From assembly GCA_018222585.1 (NCBI GenBank), contig JAAFAB010000005.1:186001-250000 (forward strand): a stretch of DNA of 64,000 nt, read 5' to 3'. Below the pieces are notes generated by a model. It had not been told where the DNA came from and ran no database searches. It saw only the letters and a program-made list of their open reading frames with translations. Positions 56,606 through 64,000 of this stretch are shown in pieces; position 1 is the stretch's first letter, and the number at the start of each line of letters is the position of its first letter. This DNA is from Paracoccaceae bacterium (lineage in GTDB: Bacteria; Pseudomonadota; Alphaproteobacteria; Rhodobacterales; Rhodobacteraceae). A program made the translations under genes and the position numbers.

Positions 56606-58408
56606 ATGTCCCTCGACCAGACCATCGCCGATGTGACCGATCGCATCATCGAACGCTCCCGCGAGCGGCGCGAGACCTACCTCGAGCGCATCGGCCGCGC
56701 GGGCGAGGCCGGGCCGGTGCGCGCGCACCTGACCTGCGGCAACCAGGCGCACGCCTATGCCGGCGTGCCCTCGGACCAGGAGGCCCTGGCCACGGGCCGT
56801 GCCGCCAACATCGGCATCGTCACCGCCTACAACGACATGCTTTCGGCGCATCAGCCCTTCGAGCATTTCCCCGAGCTGATCCGCAAGGCCGCCCGCGCCA
56901 AGGGCGCCACGGCGCAGGTCGCAGGCGGCGTGCCGGCGATGTGCGACGGGGTCACCCAGGGCCAGCCGGGGATGGAGCTGTCACTGTTTTCCCGCGACGT
57001 GATCGCCATGGCGGCGGGGATCTCTCTGTCGCACAACTGCTTCGACGTGGCGCTCTACCTCGGCGTCTGCGACAAGATCGTGCCGGGCCTCGTGATGGCG
57101 GCGGCGACCTTCGGCCATATCCCGGCGGTCTTCCTGCCTGCCGGTCCCATGCCCTCGGGGCTGCCCAACGATGAAAAGGCCAAGGTGCGCCAGCAGTTCG
57201 CCGCCGGGGAAGTGGGTCGCGACAAGCTGATGGAGGCCGAGATGGCCTCGTATCACTCGCCGGGCACCTGCACCTTCTACGGCACCGCGAACAGCAACCA
57301 GATGCTGATGGAATTCATGGGCCTGCACCTGCCGGGCGCCTCCTTCGTCAATCCCAACACGCCGCTGCGCGACGCGCTGACCGTCGCGGGCACCGAACGC
57401 GCGCTGGAGATCACCGCCCTTGGCAATGACTACCGCCCCGCAGGCGAGATCCTGGACGAGAAGGCTTTCGTCAACGGCATCGTCGGTCTCATGGCCACCG
57501 GCGGCTCGACCAACCTGGTGCTGCACATGCCTGCCATGGCGCGGGCGGCCGGGATCATCCTGGACCCCGAGGACTTCGACGCGATCTCCTCGGTCACGCC
57601 GCTGCTGGCCAAGGTCTACCCGAATGGCCTGGCGGACGTGAACCACTTCCACGCGGCAGGTGGCCTCGGCTACCTGATCGACCAGCTGCTGAACGACGGC
57701 CTGCTGCATCCCGACACCAAGACCGTGGCCGGTGACGGGCTGGAGCGCTACACCAAGGAACCGCAGATCGTCGACGGCGCGCTGACCTGGTCAGAGGGGG
57801 CGCGGAAAAGTGAGAACGACAAGATCGTCCGCCCCGCTTCCGATCCCTTCCAGAAGACCGGCGGGCTGAAATCGCTGACCGGTTCGCTGGGAACCGCGAT
57901 CATGAAGGTCTCGGCCGTTGCGCCGGAGCGGCATGTGATCGAGGCCCCGGTGCGCATCTTCCACGACCAGGACGACGTGAAGGCCGCGTTCAAGCGGGGC
58001 GAGTTCACCTCGGACACCATCGTCGTGGTGCGCTTCCAGGGCCCGAAGGCCAACGGGATGCCCGAGCTGCACTCGCTGACGCCGACGCTGGCGGTGCTGC
58101 AGGATCGCGGCCTGAAGGTGGCCCTGCTGACCGATGGCCGGATGTCCGGCGCGTCGGGCAAGGTGCCCGCCGCCATTCACCTGTCGCCAGAGGCGGCTGA
58201 CGGTGGCTGGATCGCCCGGCTGCAGGACGGCGACGTGGTGAAGCTGGACGCCGTCAATGGCACCATCACCACCGATGCGCCGCTCGCCGACCGCCAGCCG
58301 GTCACCCCCGACCTTTCGGCCAACAGCTTCGGCATCGGCCGCGAATTGTTCGAATCCTTCCGCCAGAACGCCTCGCCCGCCCGCGAAGGCGCCTCCAACG
58401 TCGTCTGA
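56606..58408 (+). CDS. edd: 6-phosphogluconate dehydratase
   Basis: A 600-residue dehydratase of the Entner-Doudoroff pathway, turning 6-phosphogluconate into KDPG. The IlvD/Edd family segments [47 protein letters not shown] and [25 protein letters not shown] carry the cysteines of the iron-sulfur cluster. [24 protein letters not shown] is also present. Length is canonical (E. coli 603). It is followed 10 bp later by eda. In Rhodobacteraceae glucose is mainly used by this route. Confidence 0.97.
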   Translation: MSLDQTIADVTDRIIERSRERRETYLERIGRAGEAGPVRAHLTCGNQAHAYAGVPSDQEALATGRAANIGIVTAYNDMLSAHQPFEHFPELIRKAARAKGATAQVAGGVPAMCDGVTQGQPGMELSLFSRDVIAMAAGISLSHNCFDVALYLGVCDKIVPGLVMAAATFGHIPAVFLPAGPMPSGLPNDEKAKVRQQFAAGEVGRDKLMEAEMASYHSPGTCTFYGTANSNQMLMEFMGLHLPGASFVNPNTPLRDALTVAGTERALEITALGNDYRPAGEILDEKAFVNGIVGLMATGGSTNLVLHMPAMARAAGIILDPEDFDAISSVTPLLAKVYPNGLADVNHFHAAGGLGYLIDQLLNDGLLHPDTKTVAGDGLERYTKEPQIVDGALTWSEGARKSENDKIVRPASDPFQKTGGLKSLTGSLGTAIMKVSAVAPERHVIEAPVRIFHDQDDVKAAFKRGEFTSDTIVVVRFQGPKANGMPELHSLTPTLAVLQDRGLKVALLTDGRMSGASGKVPAAIHLSPEAADGGWIARLQDGDVVKLDAVNGTITTDAPLADRQPVTPDLSANSFGIGRELFESFRQNASPAREGASNVV

Positions 58409-58418
58409 GGAGCACCCG

Positions 58419-59060
58419 ATGACCCCTGAAACCGCAAGCGCCCGCGCACGCGAGATCTGTCAACTGGCCCCGGTGGTCCCCGTGCTGGTGGTCCATGACG
58501 TGGCCCATGCCCGCCCCCTGGCCGAGGCGCTGGTCGCCGGCGGCCTGCCCGCGCTGGAGGTCACCCTGCGCACACCGGTGGCACTGGACGTCATCCGCGA
58601 GATGGCCAAGGTCGAGGGCGGGGTCGTCGGTGCAGGCTCGATCCTGACCCCCGAGGCGGTGACCGAGGTGATCGCCGCGGGTGCCAAGTTCGGCGTCTCG
58701 CCGGGCTCGACCGACAAGGTGCTGACCGCTGCCGAACAGGCCGACCTGCCGATGCTGCCCGGCGCCGCCACCGCCTCCGAGGTCATGGCGCTGCTGGAAC
58801 GCGGCTATACCGTCCAGAAGTTCTTTCCCGCCGAGATCGCCGGCGGGGCCGCGGCCATCAAGGCCATCGGCGCGCCGATCCCCGATGTCTCGTTCTGCCC
58901 GACGGGCGGCGTCTCGCCGGACAACGCGCAGGATTATCTGTCGCTGAAGAACATCCTCTGCGTCGGCGGCTCCTGGGTGGCGCCGCAGAAGCTGGTCGAT
59001 GCAGGCGACTGGAAGGCCATCGAGGAACTGGCCCGCGAAGCCGCAAGCCTGCCGCGCTGA
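58419..59060 (+). CDS. eda: KDPG/KHG aldolase
   Basis: A 213-residue class I aldolase cleaving 2-keto-3-deoxy-6-phosphogluconate to pyruvate and glyceraldehyde 3-phosphate. The general-base glutamate is in LEVTLRTP and the Schiff-base lysine is in VQKFFPAEIAGG. FCPTGGVSPDNAQDYL is the phosphate-binding region. GAGGAG precedes the ATG at 58419. It pairs with edd. Confidence 0.97.
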   Translation: MTPETASARAREICQLAPVVPVLVVHDVAHARPLAEALVAGGLPALEVTLRTPVALDVIREMAKVEGGVVGAGSILTPEAVTEVIAAGAKFGVSPGSTDKVLTAAEQADLPMLPGAATASEVMALLERGYTVQKFFPAEIAGGAAAIKAIGAPIPDVSFCPTGGVSPDNAQDYLSLKNILCVGGSWVAPQKLVDAGDWKAIEELAREAASLPR

Positions 59061-59069
59061 GCGGCCAGA

Positions 59070-59087
59070 GGTGGGGTCGCCCCCACC
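59070..59087 (+). terminator. Terminator-like hairpin after eda
   Basis: GGTGGGG-TCGC-CCCCACC, perfect 7-bp stem, 9 bp after the eda stop, followed by CTT; no long T tract. Confidence 0.5.
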
Positions 59088-59173
59088 CTTGCCAGACAGA
59101 CCCCGGCGCGCCGCCCCGCAAGGCGCGCCAGGACAGGCCCCTGAGTCCCGGCCCCGCAACAGGGCGCCGCTAC

Positions 59174-59265
59174 ATCCATCACCGGGCTGAAAATACCTCC
59201 GGGGGTGAATTGAGCCCGCAAGGGCTCAAGAGGGGGCAGCGCCCCCTGCCCCCTCTCAAACCTGC
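59174..59265 (-). repeat. Intergenic palindromic element copy with two hairpins
   Basis: GGGCTGAAAATACCTCC (59184-59200) is the complement of the GGAGGTATTTTC core. It is followed by TGAGCCC-GCAA-GGGCTCA (59211-59228) and GAGGGGGCAG-CGCCCC-CTGCCCCCTC (59230-59255, 10-bp stem). Read on the minus strand, the module order matches the copy at 54152. Confidence 0.6.
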
Positions 59266-59500
59266 ACACCGTCGGGACGACAGGTTCGACGCGGCGCCGC
59301 TGGCGACGCCAACGCAAGGGGGCTCTGCGAATGCCGGCAAGGCCAGGCCCCCAGCCCCTCCCGGCGAGGAGGCCCATCCGTCGAGTGGGCTCGCCTCCAT
59401 CGGGGCGCAGCCTCCTCGCCCGCCCTTCCTCCGGTCACCCTCCGGCGACGGGAGGCAGGGCCTGCGTTCTCTCTCAACCGCGCCAGCCCTGACGCGCCGC

Positions 59501-59779
59501 CTAGGCTCCGCGCCGTCCGCGCCAGCCGCCGCGACGTCCCCCGCGCGAAACCGTCGCAACCCCCTCGGTCATCAGTGCGGTCATCGGATGCGCAGGTTCG
59601 GCCGCGCCATGGCGCTGCAGCAGCACCTTCAGTGCCGCCTGCTGCCCCTGCCCTTCAGGCAGGCTCAGCGCCCAGTCCATCAGGATCGAGCGGCACTCGG
59701 CCTCGCTGATCCCCTCGATCCGGTAGGCCTCGCGGATCAGCCCCTTGGGGTCCACCTTGTCACCTGTCACGACAGTCAT
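59501..59779 (-). CDS. Small conserved-type protein coupled to glnE
   Basis: 92 residues with an N-terminal alpha-helical domain (VDPKGLIREAYRIEGISEAECRSILMDWALSLPEGQGQQAALKVLLQRHG, about 9-58) and a Gly/Arg-rich tail (GGRRGGWRGRRG). The start overlaps the glnE stop by 4 bp, so it is translationally coupled to the glutamine synthetase regulator. Small proteins of this kind behind glnE are familiar in Rhodobacterales; function unknown. The basic tail suggests nucleic-acid contact, but this is speculation. Confidence 0.75.
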   Translation of the reverse strand: MTVVTGDKVDPKGLIREAYRIEGISEAECRSILMDWALSLPEGQGQQAALKVLLQRHGAAEPAHPMTALMTEGVATVSRGGRRGGWRGRRGA

Positions 59780-62592
59780 CCTTCCTCGCTCTCTCCCGTG
59801 GCCGCATCCGCCTCGCGGGCCAGGATCTCCGTGATCGCCTCTCCGGCGCTGCGGGTTGCCAGTTCGAAGGCGCTTTCCAGCTCTTCCAGGGTGTCGGCGC
59901 CGGTGTCGCGCAGCAGCAGCGCCCGGCCCCCCTCGCCGATCGCCCCCGGCTCCAGCACCCGGCCCGAAAGCAGCTTGCCCACCTGGCCCACGTTCCACAA
60001 CAGCCGATAGGTCGAGACCAGCAGGTCCCGCTCGTCCTCGTGCATCCAGCCCGATCCGACCGCCAGCCGCAGACCGTCGCCGATCCAGCCTTCGGGGTCG
60101 CCGGCGATGAGGCCCCCGGCCTGGGCGATCAGCTCGATCTCCTGGTTGCGCCCGGGGCCGACCTTGACCTCCCATGGCGCGCCGGCGCCCTTGGCGGCCA
60201 GGATCCGCGCCCGCATCTCGGCCACGTCGCGCAGCACCGCGCCCCTGGCCCGCCCCGGCGCGATCAGGCTGTCACGGAAGGCCATTACCTCGGCCGAGAG
60301 CGGCGCGGGACCCGCCACCACCCGCGCCCGGGTCAGGGCGAGGTGTTCCCAGGTCCAGGCAGTGCCCTGCTGGTAATCGCGGTAGGAGGCCAGCGAGGTC
60401 GCGACCGGCCCCTGGTTGCCCGAGGGCCGCAACCGCATGTCGACCTCGTAGAGCCGCCCCTCGGCCATGGGGGCCGACAGCGCCGTCACCAGCGCCTGTG
60501 TCAGGCGCGCGTAGTAGACCCGCGACGGCAGCGGACGCCGCCCCTCGGACGCCTCCTGGCCATCGGCGTCGTAGATCACGATCAGATCGAGGTCCGAGCG
60601 GGCATTCAGCCGCCCCGCCCCCATCGAGCCCATGGCCATGACCACGGCGCCGCGCCCCGGCGGCGGGCCGTGGCGACGGGCAAACTCGGACTGCACCACC
60701 GGCCAGAGCGCCCGCAGCACCGCCTCGGCCAGGCCGGCGTATTCCGCCCCCGCCTCCTCGGGCGGGATCAGCCCGCGCAGGTGATGCACGCCGATGCGGA
60801 AATGCCACTCCTTTTGCCAGCGCCGCGCCGCATCCAGCTTGGCCTCGTAGTCCTCTTCCCGCTTCAGCACCCGCAACAGGTCCGCCGACAGCGCCTCGTT
60901 GCCCGGCCACGGATCGAAGAACGACCCGCCGATCACCGCATCCAGCACGCCGGAATTGCGGCTGAGGAAGAAGGCCAGTTCGGGCACCGTGCCACAAATA
61001 TCCCCGATCAGGTCGATCAGCTGCGGATTGGCCTCGAAGAGCGAGAACAGCTGCACCCCGGCAGGCAACCCCTTCAGGAAGCCGTCGAAGGCCAGCAGCG
61101 CCTCCTCGGGCCTGGCGGCACGGGCCAGCGAGGCCAGCAGCTGCGGGCGCAGCCGCTTGAAGATCTCCCGCGCGCGGGTCGAGGCGAAGGCCGGGTAATG
61201 GTGCCAGCGCTCCAGCATCTCATCGTCGAAGCCGGTGCTCTGCACCGCCTCGGCAGGCACTTCGCCGGGACTGTCCGGGGCAAAGAACGCCTCGGTGATC
61301 TCGTGCACCTCGGTCAGGCGGCGGGTCAGTTCTTCGCGCAACCCGGCCTCGTCGCGGCCCATCAGGGCGGCCAGCCGCGCCAGCCCCTCCTCCCCGGAGG
61401 GCAGCTTGTGGGTCTGGGCGTCGTGGATCATCTGCACCCGGTGCTCGACCTCGCGATGCGCGCGGTAGTGATCGACCAGCGCAGAGGCCGCTTCGGAGGG
61501 CAGCCAGCCCGCGACCGAGAGCTGGTGCAGCGCCGGCACCGTCGCCCGCAGCCGCAGCGAGGGATCCCGTCCGCCGGCAATCAGCTGGTGAAACTGGGCG
61601 AAGAACTCGATCTCGCGGATACCGCCGCGCCCCAGCTTCATGTCGTGACCGGGCAGCGAGAGCGGCCCGTGGTAACCCTTGCTGTCGCGGATCGCCAGGC
61701 GCACCGCATGGGCGTCCTGGATCGCCGCATAATCGAGATGGCGCCGCCAGACGAAGGGCCTGAGCCCCTCGAGGAAAGTCTGGCCGCGTTCAAGATCACC
61801 GGCGCAGGGTCGTGCCTTGATATAGGCCGCGCGCTCCCAGGTGCGCCCGAGGCTTTCATAGTAGCGTTCTGCGGCCTCCATGCCGACGCAGACCGGGGTG
61901 ACCGAAGGGTCGGGGCGCAGCCGCAGGTCGGTGCGGAAGACATAGCCCTCGCCCGTCGGCTCGCTGAGCAGCGTCGCCATCTTGCGCACCGCCCGGATCA
62001 GCGCCGGGCGCGCCTCGGCCGGATCCTCGAAGCGGTCTTCGTCATAGAGCGCGATCAGGTCGATGTCGGAGCTGTAGTTCAGCTCTCCGGCGCCCATCTT
62101 GCCCATGGCCAGCATCACCAGCCCGCAGCCGGTGTCGAGGTCGCCCTCGTCCATGCCGGACAGCTTGCCGCGCTTCAGCTCGGCAGACAGCGCGGCGCGC
62201 AGGGCGACGCCGGTGGCGAGGTCGGCGAAATCGGTCAGCGCGCCGGTCACCTGCTCCAACGTCCAGGCGCCGCCAAGGTCGGCCAGCGCCACGATCAGCG
62301 CCATGCGCCGCTTGCCGCGCCGCAGTTCGGCGCCGAGGGCCGGGTCCAGCGGGTCCAGCGCCTGCAGCCGCGCGCCCTCCTCCGATAGCGCCCGCAGGGG
62401 CGTTTCAAGCGCGCCGCGCAGCCAGTCGGTTTCCTGGCCGATCAGCCCGGCGAGATAGGGGGACGAGCCCGCCGTGCCCGCGATCAGCGACGCAAGGTCT
62501 CCGTCGAGCTCGGGCATCAGCGACAGCGCCTCGGCCCCCCTCTCGGGATCGAAGGGACGCGGCAGGCGGGTCGGTATCAGGCGGTCTTCCAT
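59776..62592 (-). CDS. glnE: Bifunctional glutamine synthetase adenylyltransferase/deadenylase
   Basis: A 938-residue enzyme that adds and removes AMP on glutamine synthetase. It has two nucleotidyltransferase domains, each with the catalytic pattern G-x-x-x-x-x-S-D-[IL]-D-L: AMGKMGAGELNYSSDIDLIALYD (about 167-189, deadenylylation half) and AMGSMGAGRLNARSDLDLIVIYD in the second half. Length is normal. The start MEDRLIPTRL at 62592 was chosen; the frame stays open to 63210 but that part is antisense to ybaK. It is followed by a coupled small gene. Confidence 0.95.
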   Translation of the reverse strand: MEDRLIPTRLPRPFDPERGAEALSLMPELDGDLASLIAGTAGSSPYLAGLIGQETDWLRGALETPLRALSEEGARLQALDPLDPALGAELRRGKRRMALIVALADLGGAWTLEQVTGALTDFADLATGVALRAALSAELKRGKLSGMDEGDLDTGCGLVMLAMGKMGAGELNYSSDIDLIALYDEDRFEDPAEARPALIRAVRKMATLLSEPTGEGYVFRTDLRLRPDPSVTPVCVGMEAAERYYESLGRTWERAAYIKARPCAGDLERGQTFLEGLRPFVWRRHLDYAAIQDAHAVRLAIRDSKGYHGPLSLPGHDMKLGRGGIREIEFFAQFHQLIAGGRDPSLRLRATVPALHQLSVAGWLPSEAASALVDHYRAHREVEHRVQMIHDAQTHKLPSGEEGLARLAALMGRDEAGLREELTRRLTEVHEITEAFFAPDSPGEVPAEAVQSTGFDDEMLERWHHYPAFASTRAREIFKRLRPQLLASLARAARPEEALLAFDGFLKGLPAGVQLFSLFEANPQLIDLIGDICGTVPELAFFLSRNSGVLDAVIGGSFFDPWPGNEALSADLLRVLKREEDYEAKLDAARRWQKEWHFRIGVHHLRGLIPPEEAGAEYAGLAEAVLRALWPVVQSEFARRHGPPPGRGAVVMAMGSMGAGRLNARSDLDLIVIYDADGQEASEGRRPLPSRVYYARLTQALVTALSAPMAEGRLYEVDMRLRPSGNQGPVATSLASYRDYQQGTAWTWEHLALTRARVVAGPAPLSAEVMAFRDSLIAPGRARGAVLRDVAEMRARILAAKGAGAPWEVKVGPGRNQEIELIAQAGGLIAGDPEGWIGDGLRLAVGSGWMHEDERDLLVSTYRLLWNVGQVGKLLSGRVLEPGAIGEGGRALLLRDTGADTLEELESAFELATRSAGEAITEILAREADAATGESEEG

Positions 62593-62674
62593 GGCGCGAC
62601 GTTGCGCAGATCGCCGCCTCTGGTCAATCCCCGCCGCCCGCGCCATGCTGCCCGCGCAATTCGAGGAGACAGAC

Positions 62675-63157
62675 ATGAGCAAGAGCCTGACCCGCGTCCG
62701 CCGCGCCCTGGAAGAGGCCGGGGTGCCTGCAGAGATCGCGGAGATGGGCCAGACCCGCACCGCCGAGGAGGCCGCCGCAGCCGCCGGCTGCGCGCTGGAC
62801 CAGATCACCAAGTCGATCATCTTTCGCGGCGAGGAGAGCGGCGAGGCGATCCTCTTCCTGACGGCGGGCGGCAACCGGGTCGATCCGGCCAAGGCCTCGG
62901 CGGTGGCTGGCGAACCGCTGGGCAAGGCAGATGCGGCGCTGATCCGGGCCCAGACCGGCTTTGCCATCGGCGGCGTCAGCCCGGTCGGCCACCTGAACCC
63001 GATCCGCGCCTTCCTCGATCCGCGCCTGCTGGAGTTTGACCGGATCTGGGCGGCCGGCGGCACTCCGCGCCACATGTTCCCCATGGATCCACAAATTCTT
63101 TCCCGGCTGACGGGCGCACAAGTCGCTGATTTCATTTCTGAAAATGAGGCAATGTAA
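62675..63157 (+). CDS. YbaK/EbsC-family Cys-tRNA(Pro)-type deacylase
   Basis: A 160-residue YbaK/ProX-type editing domain protein that hydrolyses mischarged aminoacyl-tRNA. The conserved ITKSIIFRG (catalytic Lys, about 45-53) and GFAIGGVSPVGHL (GxxxGG-P-G, about 107-119) are present. GAGGAG precedes the ATG at 62675. Divergent from glnE. The stop codon lies inside the first operator of the following gene. Confidence 0.88.
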   Translation: MSKSLTRVRRALEEAGVPAEIAEMGQTRTAEEAAAAAGCALDQITKSIIFRGEESGEAILFLTAGGNRVDPAKASAVAGEPLGKADAALIRAQTGFAIGGVSPVGHLNPIRAFLDPRLLEFDRIWAAGGTPRHMFPMDPQILSRLTGAQVADFISENEAM

Positions 63158-63171
63158 AAAACATTCACATA
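63153..63171. promoter_or_regulatory. Operator 1 before the DUF2852 gene
   Basis: ATGTAAA-N5-TTCACAT, an inverted repeat with one mismatch, overlapping the ybaK stop codon (63155-63157), 80-98 bp before the DUF2852 gene. It has the same arms and spacing as operator 2. Confidence 0.6.
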
Positions 63172-63209
63172 CCCCCTTGCGTTCTCGCCCCGTGATGCCA
63201 ATCTATGCA

Positions 63210-63228
63210 ATGTGAAAGACGTTCACAT
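63210..63228. promoter_or_regulatory. Operator 2 before the DUF2852 gene
   Basis: ATGTGAA-N5-TTCACAT, a perfect 7-bp inverted repeat, 23-41 bp before the ATG at 63251. Centres of the two operators are 57 bp apart. The binding protein is unknown. Confidence 0.65.
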
Positions 63229-63250
63229 CCAATCACGAGGAGACACCTAG

Positions 63251-63742
63251 ATGACCGCCACCACCGCCCACATGCACGACCAGCACGGCCCTTCGCGTCG
63301 CAGCTGGCTGGGCCGAACGGAGGACTGGCTGGACAGCAAGGGCAAGGGGGCCTGGATCGCCGCGATGGTGCTGGGCTTCGTGTTCTTCTGGCCGGTCGGC
63401 CTCGCCTTCCTGTTCTACATGATCTGGGGAAAACAGATGTTTGCAAAATCCTGCCGCTCGGGCGGTCGCGCCCGTCACATGCACTCCATGCGCCGCGCCG
63501 GCTTCGCCGCGATGAAAAGCTCGGGCAATACCGCCTTCGACGCCTACAAGGACGAGACACTCCGCCGGCTGGAGGACGAACAGGAACAGTTCGAAGCCTT
63601 CCTGGAACGCCTGCGCGCCGCCAAGGACAAGGCCGAGTTCGATCAGTTCATGGACGACCGCGCCCAGAAGGCCCGCAGCGAGCGCAGCGCCTCCGGTGAC
63701 GACGACCAGCGCCCCGCGCCGAGCCCCTACGCCGAGATCTGA
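63251..63742 (+). CDS. DUF2852 membrane protein
   Basis: A 163-residue protein with one or two hydrophobic stretches (about 34-60: AWIAAMVLGFVFFWPVGLAFLFYMIWGK) in a DUF2852 domain. A charged helical C-terminal part follows (SGNTAFDAYKDETLRRLEDEQEQFEAFLERLRAAKDKAEFDQFMDDR, about 97-143), likely a coiled coil. It is found widely in alphaproteobacteria, function unknown. Two matching operators in front imply tight regulation by a dedicated DNA-binding protein. Confidence 0.88.
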   Translation: MTATTAHMHDQHGPSRRSWLGRTEDWLDSKGKGAWIAAMVLGFVFFWPVGLAFLFYMIWGKQMFAKSCRSGGRARHMHSMRRAGFAAMKSSGNTAFDAYKDETLRRLEDEQEQFEAFLERLRAAKDKAEFDQFMDDRAQKARSERSASGDDDQRPAPSPYAEI

Positions 63743-63764
63743 TCCACGGGATCTGACCGGTGCC

Positions 63765-63792
63765 GTGCCCCGGCCCCTCGCGGGCCGGGCAC
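63765..63792 (+). terminator. GC-rich hairpin after the DUF2852 gene
   Basis: GTGCCC-C-GGCCC-CTCGC-GGGCC-GGGCAC, an 11-bp stem with one bulged base, 22 bp after the stop. No T tract. Beyond it to the window end (258 bp after the gene) I see nothing certain. Confidence 0.5.
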
Positions 63793-64000
63793 AGGACCAG
63801 CCACAGCCGCAAGCGCGGCCCCCCGCCCGGCTTGCCTTTTCGACGCCCGGCCCGGCGTTGCTGCGAAAATCAATTCCCTTTCAGCCTTTTCTCGCGCCGA
63901 CGCCGCCCCATCTACATTTGCGTCCAGTCCGCACCTTTACCCAGTCTCTCCGGTCCCCGGCCCCGCCGACCCGGAGATCCGATACCGGACCGTTTCGTCC

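Larger units (their letters stand above)
59061..59500. other. Structured non-coding region after eda
   Basis: 440 bp between convergent eda and a small minus-strand gene. It holds a terminator-like hairpin, a copy of the palindromic element, two perfect small hairpins and a longer nested inverted repeat: GGCGAGGAGGC (59363-59373) against GCCTCCTCGCC (59410-59420), with GGCCCA/TGGGCT inside. Open frames on both strands show no ribosome binding site. Confidence 0.5.

Noticed and set aside
62593-63210. N-terminal extension of glnE
   Set aside because: Antisense to ybaK, composition not protein-like, and the family starts near 62592.

Overview
The window is a chromosome-like, GC-rich, densely coding segment from an alphaproteobacterium, most probably of the Rhodobacteraceae/Roseobacter group (Rhodobacterales). 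The evidence is CckA with a perfect CtrA box in front of it, a smo/mtl polyol operon of the Rhodobacter sphaeroides type, an OlsB-like ornithine-lipid acyltransferase, an alphaproteobacterial DksA with one remaining finger cysteine, the long alphaproteobacterial dCTP deaminase, the order yceD-rpmF-plsX-fabH-ihfA-merR, an Entner-Doudoroff edd-eda pair, and small intergenic elements (a GGGGGCTCTGCCCCC hairpin next to GGAGGTATTTTCGGCC) of a kind I remember from this order. There is no rRNA, prophage, complete insertion sequence or CRISPR array. Two tRNAs (Gly-CCC, Pro-GGG) are present.

Layout. 1-4.1 kb (minus): truncated cckA, rsmB, a FAD-linked oxidase. 4.1-4.9 kb: a non-coding stretch with five DnaA-box-like sequences in one orientation. 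4.9-13.5 kb: a polyol module. A fructokinase (+) converges on mtlK-smoK-smoG-smoF-smoE (-), preceded by a SorC-type regulator and a HAD phosphatase. Mannitol and similar polyols are imported by SmoEFGK, oxidised to fructose by MtlK and phosphorylated by the fructokinase. 13.6-17.5 kb: guaB and, divergent, a RACo-like corrinoid-protein reactivator with no corrinoid partner in view. 17.6-27.9 kb: tRNA-Gly, an AbrB-type membrane protein, ABC-F, TRIC, OlsB, BamE and the ribosome/fatty-acid cluster. 28-36 kb: tRNA-Pro, dCTP deaminase, an MFS permease, scpB-scpA-nagZ-SPOR-argS. 36-40 kb: an MFS efflux pump with a divergent ArsR regulator and paired operators, a yjhX (topAI) toxin gene with an in-frame amber codon, dgt, erpA. 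40-43.2 kb: the most unusual locus. 43.2-54 kb: xthA, a FAD monooxygenase, dksA, a moxR/GNAT/DUF2927/VWA cluster, OsmC, DedA, an M48 peptidase and an LLM oxidoreductase. 54-64 kb: a cruciform repeat element, a PIN protein, rlmI, edd-eda, glnE, ybaK and a DUF2852 gene with paired operators.

The best candidate for an undescribed system is 40098-42796 (minus strand). A 156-residue polypeptide with a short leader and seven copies of G-D-A-V-E-x-F-T-S-G-S (period 20-21) is followed by a strong intercistronic hairpin, then by a 372-residue protein I cannot assign, then, with a 4-bp overlap, by an EamA-type membrane transporter. An AT-rich promoter region lies upstream. This looks like a multi-core precursor peptide (RiPP-like), a dedicated processing or partner protein and an exporter. 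The repeat structure, the hairpin and the gene order are visible in the sequence; the function is inference.
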